64,000 nucleotides of DNA from Actinacidiphila sp. DG2A-62 (GTDB taxonomy: Bacteria; Actinomycetota; Actinomycetes; Streptomycetales; Streptomycetaceae). The stretch lies in NCBI RefSeq assembly GCF_035825295.1, contig NZ_JAYMGI010000002.1, positions 1,488,001 through 1,552,000 of the forward strand, read 5' to 3'. Of this stretch, positions 17,914 through 27,205 are shown one piece after another. Position 1 is the first letter of the stretch, and the number at the start of each line of letters is the position of its first letter. The notes below the pieces were generated by a model, which saw only the letters and a list, made by a program, of their open reading frames with translations, searched no databases and had not been told where the DNA came from. The translations under genes were made by a program, and so were the position numbers.

Positions 17914-18582
17914 ATGGCCCGTCCCCGCAAGCCCCTGCTCAGCCGCGACCGCATCGTGTCCGCGGCGCTCGGCCTGATCGACGAGGACGGGCTCGCGGCC
18001 CTGTCCACCCGGCGGCTCGCCGCGGTCCTCGGGGTCAGCGGGCCCTCGCTGTACAACCACTTCGCCACCAAGGAGGCGATCCTCGACGCCGCGGCCGACA
18101 CGGTGATCGAGAAAGTCGACCTGTCGATGTTCGGCGACGGCACCGACTGGCGGGCCGCGCTGCTGCGCTGGGGCCGGTCCTATCGCGCCGCCCTCGCCGA
18201 CCATCCGCACTTCGTGCCGTTCCTGGCCACCGGGCCGGGACTGCGCCCGGCCGGGCTGCGGATGGCCGACGCGGTCTTCGGCGGCATGGTCGACGCGGGC
18301 TGGCCGCCGGCCCAGGCGACCAGGATCGGCGCGCTGATGCGGTACTTCGTCGCCGGCTCGGCGCTCGGCTCCTTCGCGCGCGGCTTCGTCGACGACGCGC
18401 AGGCGTACGACCCGGCGGACTACCCGCACCTCGGCCAGGCGCATCTGCTGGTGCGCCACCAGGAGCGGGTGGACAGCACGGCCTTCGAGACCGGGCTGCG
18501 CGCACTGGTGGACGGCCTCGACCTGCAGTTCCGCGCGCTCGCGGAAACGGGAGGCGGCGCGGGGCGGCGCGGCGAGGCGTGA
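17914..18582 (+). CDS. TetR-family regulator (TetR class C-terminal domain)
   Basis: A 222-aa repressor. The HTH is IVSAALGLIDEDGLAALSTRRLAAVLGVSGPSLYNHFATKEAIL, and the C-terminal part (DWRAALLRWGRSYRAALADHPHFVPFLA) resembles the tetracycline-repressor type of domain. The ATG at 17914 (MARPRK) is preferred over 17905. Divergent from the acyl-CoA dehydrogenase; the shared operator predicts autoregulation. The same operator before the aldehyde dehydrogenase suggests a second target 4.7 kb away. The last residues are Gly/Arg-rich. Confidence 0.9.
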   Translation: MARPRKPLLSRDRIVSAALGLIDEDGLAALSTRRLAAVLGVSGPSLYNHFATKEAILDAAADTVIEKVDLSMFGDGTDWRAALLRWGRSYRAALADHPHFVPFLATGPGLRPAGLRMADAVFGGMVDAGWPPAQATRIGALMRYFVAGSALGSFARGFVDDAQAYDPADYPHLGQAHLLVRHQERVDSTAFETGLRALVDGLDLQFRALAETGGGAGRRGEA

Positions 18583-18737
18583 GGGGCGCGCGGCGCGGGC
18601 GAGCGCGGCTCGCGGGGGGCAGCATGCGGTGCCCGAGTGTGGCGCGCGGCGCGGAGACGTGGCGCGCGGCGCGGGCGGTGAACGGAGGCGGGGAATCCGG
18701 GAGCGCGTGTGTGCCGGACGCTGCCAGGATGACGTCC

Positions 18738-19289
18738 ATGGCGACGACGGCGAACACATCATCGGACCGGCGGGGTGGTGTCGACGGCTTCGTCCAGGTC
18801 GACTACCTCAAGTACGACGGCTCGCTGCACTGGAACCTGCGGATGCGCCGACTCGGCGAGGACGAGCACGGCGTGTGGCTCGGACTTCCCGCCGACAGCA
18901 TGATGTTCAAGGGCCTCTACGCTGCGCACCCTGTCCCCGACGCGCACGTCATCCTCTTCCCACGCGGCGACACCTGGTGGACGGCCACCTTCAACGCGCC
19001 CCCGCGACGCACCGAGATCTACTGCGACATCACCACCCCGCCCCGCTGGCCCACGGCCGACACCGTCACCATGGTCGACCTCGACCTCGACGTGCTGCGT
19101 CGGCGCGGCACCGGGCACACGGTGCTCGTCGACGAGGACGAGTTCGCCGAGCACCAGGTCCGCTACGGCTACCCGCCGGAGGTGATCGCGTCGGCGGAGC
19201 AGTCCGCGCGAGGGCTGTTGGAAGCCGTCGCCGCGGGCTCCGGCCCCTTCGGCGGAGCACACCGGAAGTGGCTGGCGATGGTGGAGTAG
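18738..19289 (+). CDS. DUF402-domain protein (FomD/Ntdp-like phosphohydrolase fold)
   Basis: A 183-aa protein. DUF402 features are YDGSLHWNLRM, LFPRGDTWWTATFN, RTEIYCDITTPP and a run of acidic residues (MVDLDLDVL, VDEDEFAEHQVRYGYPPE) expected to bind metal. Known members hydrolyse nucleotide phosphate or phosphonate bonds. The start is ATG 18738 with AGGA 8 nt upstream; ATG 18729 in frame is the alternative. It stands between a TetR gene and an NTF2-like gene on the same strand, with no clear functional link. The gap 18583-18737 is purine-rich with no gene. Confidence 0.8.
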   Translation: MATTANTSSDRRGGVDGFVQVDYLKYDGSLHWNLRMRRLGEDEHGVWLGLPADSMMFKGLYAAHPVPDAHVILFPRGDTWWTATFNAPPRRTEIYCDITTPPRWPTADTVTMVDLDLDVLRRRGTGHTVLVDEDEFAEHQVRYGYPPEVIASAEQSARGLLEAVAAGSGPFGGAHRKWLAMVE

Positions 19290-19368
19290 TACCGCGACGG
19301 ACGGTCCGCGGTGATCGGAAGCCGGCTCGCGGGGCGGGTGCGCGGGCAGCGGCTGGTATGACTGAGGC

Positions 19369-19773
19369 ATGCAGGAAGAGACGGCACGCTCCGCGATCGA
19401 CACGTTCATCTCCGCATTCAATGCCTCGCACGACAGCTATGTGACTGCCCTGCTCTCCCAGGCTTTGACCTCGGACGTGGTCTTCTGGGGACCGCTGGGC
19501 CGCAGCGAAGGGATCGCGGCGGTCGAGCGGTTCGTGCTGGACATCCGGCGCCACCCGGCGGGGACCGGCACGATGGTGCGCTGCTCGGCGGTGGACATGC
19601 CCGACGAGTGGGCCCGGTACCAGTGGGTCTTCACCACGCCGGACGGAGGCCCCCGCCTTGCGGGAACGGACGTCGTCCATCTGCGGCGGAGCCTCATCGA
19701 CCAGGTGATCGTCTTCGCGGGGGAGATCGAGCCGTCGGACGACCGAGAATCCCCGGGCAGCCGACCTCGGTGA
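19369..19773 (+). CDS. SnoaL/NTF2-like domain protein
   Basis: A 134-aa protein with an NTF2-like cone fold pattern: an N-terminal helix (ARSAIDTFISAFNASHDSYVTALLSQALTSDVVFWGPLGRSEG), then GIAAVERFVLDIRR and beta strands MVRCSAVDMPDEWARYQWVFTT. Members are isomerases, cyclases, or non-catalytic ligand binders. No catalytic signature is sure here. The start is ATG 19369. It converges on the alcohol dehydrogenase gene with 62 bp between. Confidence 0.75.
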   Translation: MQEETARSAIDTFISAFNASHDSYVTALLSQALTSDVVFWGPLGRSEGIAAVERFVLDIRRHPAGTGTMVRCSAVDMPDEWARYQWVFTTPDGGPRLAGTDVVHLRRSLIDQVIVFAGEIEPSDDRESPGSRPR

Positions 19774-19835
19774 ACCCGTCGGCCCTCCGCAGCCCAGGCG
19801 ACGCGGCCCCGAGCACGGCTGTCGGCAAGCGGGGT

Positions 19836-20927
19836 TCAGAAGACGACCAGCGCGCGGCCGCCCCGCCCCGCCGTCATGGCCTGGAACGCGGCCGGGATGG
19901 CGTCGAGGCCGATCCGGTCGGTGACCATGGCGGACAGGTCGAGGCGGCCCGCCTGCACGTGGCCGGCGAGGACGGGGAGGTCCTTGGAAGGGTCGCAGTT
20001 GCCGTACACGCACCCCGACAACGTGCGGCCGAAGTAGAAGAGTTCCAGCGCGGAGAAGGTGACGTCCTGGTCCTGGCCGCCGATGCCCACCACGGTCGTT
20101 CGGCCGCCGCGCCGGGTGGCCGACCACGCGGTCCTGATGGTGTCGGCGCGGCCCACGCACTCGATGGCCACGTCCGTGCCGTGTCCCCCGGTCAGCGCGC
20201 GGATCTGGCGGGCGGTGTCCTTGCCGTCCGACTGCGCGGTCACGAAGTCGGTGGCGCCCGCCGCCCGCGCCAACTCCTCCTTGCCCGGCGCGACGTCCAC
20301 CGCGACGATCCGGTCGGCGCCGGCGATCCGGGCGGACTGCAGCACCGCCAGGCCCACTCCCCCGACGCCGAACACCGCCACGGACTCCCCCGCGCGCACC
20401 GCCGCCGAGTGGTGCACCGCGCCGTACCCGGTGAGCACCGCGCAGCCCAGCAGCGCGGCGTCGGTGAGCGGGATGCCGTCGGGCAGCGGGAGCACCGCGC
20501 CGGCCGCGACGACCGTCTCCTCGGCGAACACCGCCGTGCCCAGCCCCGGATACAACTCGGCGCCGTCCGCGGCCAACGTGGCGTAGGGCGCGGCCGCCGC
20601 CTTCCCGGCGTCGGCGCACAGCCACGGCTCGCCGAGGCCGCAGTAGTGGCACGCGCCGCACGCGGGGGCCCAGTTGAGGACCACCCGGTCGCCGGGCGCC
20701 ACATGCCCGACCCCCTGGCCCACCGACACGACCGTGCCGGCCCCCTCATGGCCGAGCACCGCCGGGACGGGCTGGCGCAGTGTGCCGTTGGACAGCGACA
20801 GGTCCGAGTGGCACACCCCCGCGGCGGCGAGCCGGACCCGCACCTGCCCCGGGCCGGGCTCGGGAAGGTCGATCTCGGCGACGGTCAACGGTGCGTCGAC
20901 GGCGGGCAGTACGGCTGCGCGGACCAC
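19836..20927 (-). CDS. Zinc-dependent alcohol dehydrogenase (MDR family)
   Basis: A 363-aa oxidoreductase. Catalytic zinc ligands are in AGVCHSDLSLSNG and VLGHEGAG. The structural zinc site is CGACHYCGLGEPWLC. The nucleotide-binding motif is VFGVGGVGLAVLQSA, and an Asp at the end of strand two (VAVDVAPGK) indicates NAD. The start is GTG 20927 with AGGAG close upstream (GCCAGGAGAGACC). It lies 140 bp downstream of the aldehyde dehydrogenase on the same strand. The pair would take an alcohol to acid, and the AACTA-type operator before the aldehyde dehydrogenase probably controls both. Confidence 0.9.
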   Translation of the reverse strand: MVRAAVLPAVDAPLTVAEIDLPEPGPGQVRVRLAAAGVCHSDLSLSNGTLRQPVPAVLGHEGAGTVVSVGQGVGHVAPGDRVVLNWAPACGACHYCGLGEPWLCADAGKAAAAPYATLAADGAELYPGLGTAVFAEETVVAAGAVLPLPDGIPLTDAALLGCAVLTGYGAVHHSAAVRAGESVAVFGVGGVGLAVLQSARIAGADRIVAVDVAPGKEELARAAGATDFVTAQSDGKDTARQIRALTGGHGTDVAIECVGRADTIRTAWSATRRGGRTTVVGIGGQDQDVTFSALELFYFGRTLSGCVYGNCDPSKDLPVLAGHVQAGRLDLSAMVTDRIGLDAIPAAFQAMTAGRGGRALVVF

Positions 20928-21067
20928 GGTCTCTCCTGGCGGCGTCGGGTGGTGCGGGGCGGGCTGAGCGGGGCAACGGGACGAACGGGCGAGCGGGCCG
21001 GGCTGAGGCAGGCGCGGGCCCGGAAGCGGGAGCGGGAGCGGGCTGGAGGAGTGGCGCGAGCGGGGCG

Positions 21068-22516
21068 TCAGAACTGGAGCGACTTGGTCTGGAGGTACTC
21101 CGCGAGCCCGTGCGCCCCCAGCTCCCGGCCGACCCCGGACTGCTTGTAGCCCCCGAACGGCGCGCGCACGTTGAACCTCCCCCCGTTGATGTCCACCTGG
21201 CCGGTGTCCATGCGCCGCGCGAAGGCGACCGCCGTCTCGTCGTCCGGTCCCCACACCGCGCCGGCCAGCCCGTAGACCGTGCCGTTGGCGATGCGCAGCG
21301 CGTCCTCCTCGTCCTGGTAGCGGATCAGCGCCAGCACCGGGCCGAAGATCTCCTCCTGCGCGACCGTCGACTCCGGCGCCACGTCGGCGAGCACGGTGCC
21401 CTGGACGTAGTACCCGGTGGGCAGCGCCTCCGGGGCCTCGGGGCCTCCGGCGACGATCCGGGCGCCCTCCTCCACCCCCTTGCGGATATAGCCGCGCACC
21501 CGCTCACGCTGCTTGGCGTTGACCACCGGGCCCAGCCGCTCGCCCGGCCGGTACTTGGCCGCGGCTGCCGCGGCCAGCTCCACCGCCTCCTCGTAGCGCT
21601 CGGCGTCCACCAGCATCCGCGTCCAGGCGCTGCAGGTCTGGCCCGAGTTGGCGAACACGTTGGCCACCCCGACGTTGACCGCACGGGCCAGGTCCGCACC
21701 GGGAAGGATCACGTTCGCCGACTTGCCGCCCAGCTCCAGCGCGACCCGCTTGACCGCGCCGCCCGCCGCCGCGCCGATCGCGCGCCCGACCGCGGTCGAC
21801 CCGGTGAACGACACCATGTCCACCCCCGGGTGCTCGACGAGCGCCTGCCCCGCGACCGGCCCGAACCCGGTGACCAGGTTGAACACCCCCGCGGGCAGCC
21901 CCGCCTCGGCGAGAATCCCGGCGAACAGCTGGGCCACCAGCGGCGTGTCCTCGGCCGGTTTGAGCACCACGGTGCAGCCCGCGGCGAGGGCCGGCGCGAC
22001 CTTGGCGACGATCTGGTGCAGCGGGTAGTTCCACGGGGTGATCGCGCCCACCACGCCGACCGGCTCCTGGAACACCCGCGAGGTGCCCACCGTCTCCTCG
22101 AACGGGTGCTCCGCGGCCAGATCGGCGAAGGTGCCCATCACCGCGGTCGGCATGTCGGTGTGCACGGCGGTCGCGAACGGCAGCGGCGCGCCCAGCTCCC
22201 CCGCGACCGTCGCCGCTATGTCCGCGCGCCGCGCCGCCATCAGGTCGCGCGCCGCGGCGAGCACCGCCGCCCGCCGGCCGGGAGCCGTGGCGGACCAGGC
22301 GGGCAGCGCCTCGCGTGCGGCCCGGACCGCCGCGTCCACGTCCTGCGCGCCGGCGGCCGGGACGTGCCCGATGACCTGTTCGGTCGCCGGATCGAGCACG
22401 TCGACGCGCTCCGCGCCGACGGCGGGCCGCCACTCGCCGCCGATGAACACCGCGTCGCGCCCCTGGTGCACCCGCCCGCTCTGCTCGGGCTCCTGCTGCT
22501 TGCCGCCGTCCGCCAT
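21068..22516 (-). CDS. Aldehyde dehydrogenase family protein
   Basis: A 482-aa NAD(P)-dependent dehydrogenase oxidising an aldehyde to the acid. It has ITPWNYPLHQIVAKVAPALAAG (cofactor region, Asn), VSFTGSTAVGRAI (turn), general base E261 in LELGGKS and nucleophile C295 in FANSGQTCSAW. EEIFGPVLALI and the C-terminal PFGGYKQSGVGRELG complete the family blocks. The start is ATG 22516. Its upstream gap holds the AACTA-N7-TAGTT operator that also lies before the TetR/acyl-CoA dehydrogenase divergon. Confidence 0.92.
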   Translation of the reverse strand: MADGGKQQEPEQSGRVHQGRDAVFIGGEWRPAVGAERVDVLDPATEQVIGHVPAAGAQDVDAAVRAAREALPAWSATAPGRRAAVLAAARDLMAARRADIAATVAGELGAPLPFATAVHTDMPTAVMGTFADLAAEHPFEETVGTSRVFQEPVGVVGAITPWNYPLHQIVAKVAPALAAGCTVVLKPAEDTPLVAQLFAGILAEAGLPAGVFNLVTGFGPVAGQALVEHPGVDMVSFTGSTAVGRAIGAAAGGAVKRVALELGGKSANVILPGADLARAVNVGVANVFANSGQTCSAWTRMLVDAERYEEAVELAAAAAAKYRPGERLGPVVNAKQRERVRGYIRKGVEEGARIVAGGPEAPEALPTGYYVQGTVLADVAPESTVAQEEIFGPVLALIRYQDEEDALRIANGTVYGLAGAVWGPDDETAVAFARRMDTGQVDINGGRFNVRAPFGGYKQSGVGRELGAHGLAEYLQTKSLQF

Positions 22517-22558
22517 CGCTGCCGCCTCCCAGGCCGTCCACGCGTGTCCGCCGAACCT

Positions 22559-22577
22559 AAACTAGCGCCGTTAGTTT
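22559..22577. promoter_or_regulatory. AAACTA-N7-TAGTTT operator before the aldehyde dehydrogenase
   Basis: Perfect 6-bp inverted arms around GCGCCGT. The inner 17-mer matches the site at 17869-17885 at 15 of 17 positions when read on the minus strand. It lies 43 bp upstream of the aldehyde dehydrogenase start and 23 bp before the molybdopterin gene's stop. Confidence 0.68.
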
Positions 22578-22599
22578 TCTGCCGCCAGGCCCTCCCTGC

Positions 22600-24930
22600 T
22601 CATCCTTCGGCGCTGCTCCCCGCGCCTCCTGTGCCCCCGGCTCCTGCCGCACCGTCCGCCGGCACGGGTATCCGAGCCGTCGTCCGTGGCGGTTTCGGCG
22701 CGGGCTCCAGCCGGACGGGGAACCCGTTGAGCACCGCCGTGCCCGACAGCGGGTCCATGCGGGTCCCGTCGAGCAGGTCGTTCACGTTCACCCCCGGTTC
22801 CAGGGCCGCGGTGGCGAGGCGGGTGCCGTCCCGGTCGTGGCCCCAGCCGTGCGGGACCGACACCACCCCGGCCCGCAGCGCGTCGGTCACCTCGACCGGC
22901 ACGGTGATCTCACCGCCGTCGCCCTTGATCCGCGCGAGGGAGCCGTCGGCGAGACCGAGCCGCGCGGCGTCGTCGGGATGGATCTGCACGGTGCAGCGGT
23001 TGCTGCCGCCGACCAGCGCGGGGACGTTGTGCATCCAACTGTTGTTGGACCGCAGGTGCCGCCGACCGATCAGCACCAGCCCGGGCTGCCGCTCGCCGGC
23101 GTCGACGGCGGCCCGGAGCCGGGGCACGTCCGCGACGACCGGCTCGGGCGCCAGCTCCACGGCGCCCGACGCCGTCCGCAGCACCTCCGGTATCCGCGGG
23201 CGCAGGGGTCCCAGGTCGATGCCGTGCGGGTGCTGCGCCAGCCGTGCCAGGGTGAGCCCTTCGGGGTCGGCGCCGAATCCGTCTCCGTAGGGGCCGAGCC
23301 GCAACATCAGGTCCAGCCGTCGCTCGTAACCGGTGCGGCCGGTGAGCGCGTCGGCCAGCTCCCCCGGGTCCCGGCCGTGCACCGGCGAGTCCGGGTCCGC
23401 GGTCTCCCGGTCGAGCCTGCGCCGTACGGCCTGGGCGTCCACCACGGCGGGGTCGGCCTGCGGGCCGCCCTGTCCCAGCACGGCGAGGATCAGCCGGGCC
23501 ATGATCTCCGGCTCGTCCGGGGTGCCGTCCTCCAGCGGCACCGCGGGCGGGCTGTAGCGGACGGTGTTGCGGACCGCGAGGGTGCTGAACGCGAAGTCGA
23601 AGTGCGCGCTGCGCGACGGCGGGGGCGGTGGCAGCACGACGTGGGCGTGCCGTGCCGTCTCGTTGAGGTACGGGTCGACGCTGACCATGAAGTCGAGTCC
23701 GGACAGCGCCCGGTCGAGACGCCGGCCGTCCGGCGCGGACAGCACGGGGTTGCCGGCGACCACCACCAAGGCCCGCAGCCTGCCGTCGCCGGGGGTGTCG
23801 ATCTCCTCGGCCAGGACGCCCGCCGGCAGTTCGCCCTTGACCTCGGGACGCCCGGAGACCCGGCTGTGCCAGCGCCCGGTGGCGAACCCCTTGCCGGGCC
23901 GGGGCGGCCGGGGCCTGCGGGCCGTGGCCGCGAGCGGGAACATGGCGCCGCCCGGCCGGTCGAGGTTGCCCGTCAGCGCGTTGAGCACGTCGACCAGCCA
24001 GCTCGCCAGCGTGCCGAACTCCACCGCGGTGCTGCCCAGCCGCCCGTACACGACGGCGCGCGGGGCCGCCGCCAACTCCCGGGCCAGGGTGCGGATCTCC
24101 GCGGCCGGCACGTCGCAGTACCCGGCGACCCGGTCGGGCGTGAAGTCCGCGGCCAGTCCCCGTACCCGGTCGACGCCGCTGAGATGCGGGGCCAGGGCGC
24201 CGGGGTCGGCGAGCCCTTCGGCGAAGAGCACGTTGACCATCGCGAGCAGCAGCGCGGCGTCGGTGCCCGGGCGCGGCGCGATGTGGCGGTCGGCGACGCG
24301 CGCGGTCCTGGTGCGGTGGGGGTCGATGACGACGAGCCTGCCGCCACGCCTGCGCAGCGCCTTGAGCTTGCCGGGGAAGTCGGCGGCGGTGGCCAGGCTG
24401 CCGTTGGACACCAGCGGGTTGGCGCCGATCAGCACGAGGTGGTCGGTGCGGTCGAGGTCGGGCACAGGGATGGCGTTGGGGTCGCCGAACAGCAGGCCGG
24501 ACGACACGTGCTTGGGCATCTGGTCCAGCGTGCTGGCGGTGAACACGGCGCGGGTGCGAAGGGCGGCGATCAACTGCCCCGGGTAGAGGCCGCCGGCCAC
24601 GGTGTGCACGTTGGGGTTGCCGAGGAAGACGCCGACCGCCTCGCCGCCGTGCGCGCCGACGACGGCGCCCATTCCTTCGGCGACCGCGGCGAACGCCTCC
24701 GCCCACCCTGTCTCGACCAGTTGTCCGTCCTTGCGCACCAACGGCCCGCGCAGCCGGTCGGGATCGTTGTCGAGTGCGCCGAAGGAGGCGCCCTTGGGGC
24801 AGATGAACCCCGCGCTGAAGACGTCCGCCCCATCGCCGCGGGCGTGGGTCACCCGCCCGTCGCCGATGGTCAGCTCGAGGCCGCAGGTCGCTTCGCAGAG
24901 CGGGCAGATGCGCAGTGCTGTACGGGTCAT
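22600..24930 (-). CDS. Molybdopterin-dependent oxidoreductase (formate dehydrogenase/nitrate reductase-like)
   Basis: A 776-aa Mo/W-bis-MGD enzyme of the DMSO reductase superfamily. An N-terminal [4Fe-4S] site has C9-x2-C12-x3-C16-x27-C44 (CPLCEATCG, FICPKGA). Then come molybdopterin domains (GVFLGNPNVHTVAGG, LVLIGANPLVSNGSLATAADFPGKL) and a C-terminal dinucleotide-binding domain (NSWMHNVPALVGG, VSVPHGWGHDRDGT, LLDGTRMDPLSGTAVLNGFPVRL). No Cys or Sec is obvious at the metal-ligand position, and the substrate is unknown. No twin-arginine signal, so it is probably cytoplasmic. The start is ATG 24930 behind GGGGAG. A TetR gene lies 166 bp upstream in the same orientation. Confidence 0.86.
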   Translation of the reverse strand: MTRTALRICPLCEATCGLELTIGDGRVTHARGDGADVFSAGFICPKGASFGALDNDPDRLRGPLVRKDGQLVETGWAEAFAAVAEGMGAVVGAHGGEAVGVFLGNPNVHTVAGGLYPGQLIAALRTRAVFTASTLDQMPKHVSSGLLFGDPNAIPVPDLDRTDHLVLIGANPLVSNGSLATAADFPGKLKALRRRGGRLVVIDPHRTRTARVADRHIAPRPGTDAALLLAMVNVLFAEGLADPGALAPHLSGVDRVRGLAADFTPDRVAGYCDVPAAEIRTLARELAAAPRAVVYGRLGSTAVEFGTLASWLVDVLNALTGNLDRPGGAMFPLAATARRPRPPRPGKGFATGRWHSRVSGRPEVKGELPAGVLAEEIDTPGDGRLRALVVVAGNPVLSAPDGRRLDRALSGLDFMVSVDPYLNETARHAHVVLPPPPPSRSAHFDFAFSTLAVRNTVRYSPPAVPLEDGTPDEPEIMARLILAVLGQGGPQADPAVVDAQAVRRRLDRETADPDSPVHGRDPGELADALTGRTGYERRLDLMLRLGPYGDGFGADPEGLTLARLAQHPHGIDLGPLRPRIPEVLRTASGAVELAPEPVVADVPRLRAAVDAGERQPGLVLIGRRHLRSNNSWMHNVPALVGGSNRCTVQIHPDDAARLGLADGSLARIKGDGGEITVPVEVTDALRAGVVSVPHGWGHDRDGTRLATAALEPGVNVNDLLDGTRMDPLSGTAVLNGFPVRLEPAPKPPRTTARIPVPADGAAGAGGTGGAGSSAEG

Positions 24931-25096
24931 CGTGGACTCCCCACGGACGTCGCGCCGGTGGGCGCGGGGCACGTTCCCCGGCTCGTTCGGGCCGGTGACG
25001 AACACGACATTACCCCGTCGTCACCGACCGTGATCGGAGTTATCCACAGGCCTTTCCGCGCCCGGCCCCGCGGGCCCGGGGCAGCGGTCCCGCGCG

Positions 25097-25708
25097 TCAG
25101 CCGAGGACCGTTTCGAGGTAGGCCCGCAACAGGATCTTGGTCTCCTCGATGACCCGCGGATCACCGGACGGCCCGGTTCTGAAGGCCAGTTGCAGCGCGG
25201 CGTCGGCTGTCTCGACGGCGACGACCAGCGCGAGGCGCAGCCGCGGATCGGCCGGGTCGGTGGCGAGCCGGTCGCCGAGCAGCGCGGGGAGGCGGTCGGC
25301 GAGGTCCTCGTTGGTCTCGCCGGGGACGCCGAAGTCCACCAGCGCGAAGCCCGGCGCGGTGCGCTTCATCGCGGTGTACTCGTCGACCAGCACGTCGACC
25401 GCGCCCCGCCAGTCCGTGCCGGTGCCGGGTTCGGTCAGCCGCGCCGCGGCGCGTGCGAGGAAGTCGTCGAGATTGCGGTGCGCGAGCGCGTCGGTCATGG
25501 CCCGCTTGTCGGAGAAGAAGCGGTAGACCGAGCCGATGGGGACGCCGGCCCGGGCCGCGACCGCGCGGGTGCTCAGCCGCTCGTAGCCCACCTCGTCCAG
25601 TTCCCGGGCGCAGGCGTCCAGGATGCGGGTCAGCCGTTCGGTGCTCCGCCGCTGCACCGGGGCACGGCGCAGGGTGCCGCCGCTCTCGGCGCCACGCGGT
25701 TCCGCCAT
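25097..25708 (-). CDS. TetR-family transcriptional regulator
   Basis: A 203-aa regulator. The HTH is RILDACARELDEVGYERLSTRAVAARAGVPIGSVYRFFSDKRAM; the C-terminal domain (AVDVLVDEYTAMKRTAPGFALVDFGVPGE) is of the common TetR_C type. The start is ATG 25708. It is upstream of the molybdopterin enzyme on the same strand and divergent from hmgA. The 42-bp palindrome at 25761-25802 lies in the divergent gap and may be its operator; this is positional inference. Confidence 0.88.
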   Translation of the reverse strand: MAEPRGAESGGTLRRAPVQRRSTERLTRILDACARELDEVGYERLSTRAVAARAGVPIGSVYRFFSDKRAMTDALAHRNLDDFLARAAARLTEPGTGTDWRGAVDVLVDEYTAMKRTAPGFALVDFGVPGETNEDLADRLPALLGDRLATDPADPRLRLALVVAVETADAALQLAFRTGPSGDPRVIEETKILLRAYLETVLG

Positions 25709-25760
25709 GCGTCCTCCCTAGCCAAGGGGGAGTTTTCCACAGGCCGGAGGCGAGGGGGTT

Positions 25761-25802
25761 GCCGTCCTTATTCCTGTGCTTCAGCATAGGAATAAGGACG
25801 GC
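25761..25802. promoter_or_regulatory. 42-bp near-perfect palindrome between divergent tetR and hmgA
   Basis: Arms GCCGTCCTTATTCCT (25761-25775) and AGGAATAAGGACGGC (25788-25802) are perfectly complementary. Inside, after one mismatch (G/T), TGCT and AGCA pair again around TC. The AT-rich arms stand out from the surrounding GC. It lies 20 bp before the hmgA start and 52 bp before the TetR start, so it is most likely an operator covering both promoters. It could also form a hairpin in an mRNA leader. Confidence 0.75.
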
Positions 25803-25822
25803 GGCAGGACGGGGAACGGATC

Positions 25823-27205
25823 ATGGACGGCTCGGACAGCACCACCGACACGGCGCGCGGCGCGGGGACGGCCCGGGCCGCCGGCGCCGAGGCCACGGCG
25901 GACCGGATCGGAGACGGCAAGCAGCTCGCGTACTCCTCGGGCTTCGGCAACCAGCACAGCAGCGAGGCCGTCCCCGGCGCGCTGCCCCTGGGGCGGAACG
26001 CACCGCAGCGCGCCCCGCTGGGGCTCTACGCCGAGCAGTTGAGCGGGACGGCGTTCACCGAGCCGCGCGCCCGCAACCGCCGCAGCTGGCTCTACCGGAT
26101 CAGGCCCTCGGCCGCCCACCCGCCCTTCCACCGCGTCGACAACGGCTCACTGCGCAGTGCCCCGTTCCTCGACGTGCAGCCGGACCCCAACCGGCTGCGC
26201 TGGGGCCCGCTGCCGGTCCCCGAGGCTCCCACCGACTTCGTGCAGGGCCTGGTCACCGTGGGCGGGAACGGCGACGTGCTGCGCCGCGAGGGCATCGGCA
26301 TCCACTGGTACGCCGCCAACCGCTCGATGAACCGCCGGGTCTTCTCCTCCTCGGACGGCGAGTTTCTGATCGTCCCCCAGCAGGGAGCCTTGCTGGTCAG
26401 GACCGAGCTGGGCGTCCTGCGCGCCGATCCCGGCCATGTGGCGCTGATCCCCCGCGGCGTGCGCTTCCGGGTGGAGCTGCTGGAGGAGGCCGCCCGCGGA
26501 TATGTCTGCGAGAACTACGGTCAGCCCTTCCAGCTCCCCGAGTTGGGCCCCATCGGCGCCAACGGCCTGGCCAACGCGCGGGACTTCCTGGCACCGGTCG
26601 CCGCCTACGAGGACCGCGAGGAGCCGACGGAGGTGGTCAACAAGTTCGGCGGCAATCTGTGGGCGGCCGAGTACGACCACTCGCCGCTCGACGTGGTCGC
26701 CTGGCACGGCAACCACGTCCCGTACGTCTACGACCTGCACCGCTTCAATGTGATCGGGTCGATCAGCTACGACCACCCGGACCCGTCGATCTTCACCGTG
26801 CTCACCTCGCCCTCGGACACCCCCGGTCTCGCGGGCGCCGACTTCGTGGTGTTCGCACCGCGCTGGCTGGTCGGCGAGGACACCTTCCGCCCGCCGTACT
26901 TCCACCGCAATGTGATGTCGGAGTTCATGGGCCTGGTCGAGGGCGCCTACGACGCCAAGGCCGAGGGCTTCGTCCCCGGCGGCGCCTCGCTGCACAACAT
27001 GATGTCGGCGCACGGCCCGGACCGCGCCACCTACGACAGGGCGAGCAGCGCCGAACTGGTCCCGCAGAAGATCGACGACGGGCTGGCGTTCATGTTCGAG
27101 ACGCGCTGGCCGGTGGTGCCGACGGAACTGGCGCTGTCCGCCGGCCACCGGCAGCAGGGGTACGACGCGGTGTGGGAAGGTCTCGCGAGAAACTTCCGGC
27201 CGTGA
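25823..27205 (+). CDS. hmgA: Homogentisate 1,2-dioxygenase
   Basis: A 460-aa non-haem Fe(II) enzyme opening the homogentisate ring to maleylacetoacetate in tyrosine/phenylalanine catabolism. Iron ligands have the family spacing: H361 (PPYFHRNVM), E367 (SEFMG) and H397 (MMSAHGPD). [17 protein letters not shown] at the N-terminus is a strong family signature. The start is ATG 25823; the first ~30 residues are variable. A GntR regulator gene overlaps its stop by 4 bp (GTGA). The maleylacetoacetate isomerase and fumarylacetoacetase genes are not in the window. A large palindrome precedes the gene. Confidence 0.96.
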   Translation: MDGSDSTTDTARGAGTARAAGAEATADRIGDGKQLAYSSGFGNQHSSEAVPGALPLGRNAPQRAPLGLYAEQLSGTAFTEPRARNRRSWLYRIRPSAAHPPFHRVDNGSLRSAPFLDVQPDPNRLRWGPLPVPEAPTDFVQGLVTVGGNGDVLRREGIGIHWYAANRSMNRRVFSSSDGEFLIVPQQGALLVRTELGVLRADPGHVALIPRGVRFRVELLEEAARGYVCENYGQPFQLPELGPIGANGLANARDFLAPVAAYEDREEPTEVVNKFGGNLWAAEYDHSPLDVVAWHGNHVPYVYDLHRFNVIGSISYDHPDPSIFTVLTSPSDTPGLAGADFVVFAPRWLVGEDTFRPPYFHRNVMSEFMGLVEGAYDAKAEGFVPGGASLHNMMSAHGPDRATYDRASSAELVPQKIDDGLAFMFETRWPVVPTELALSAGHRQQGYDAVWEGLARNFRP

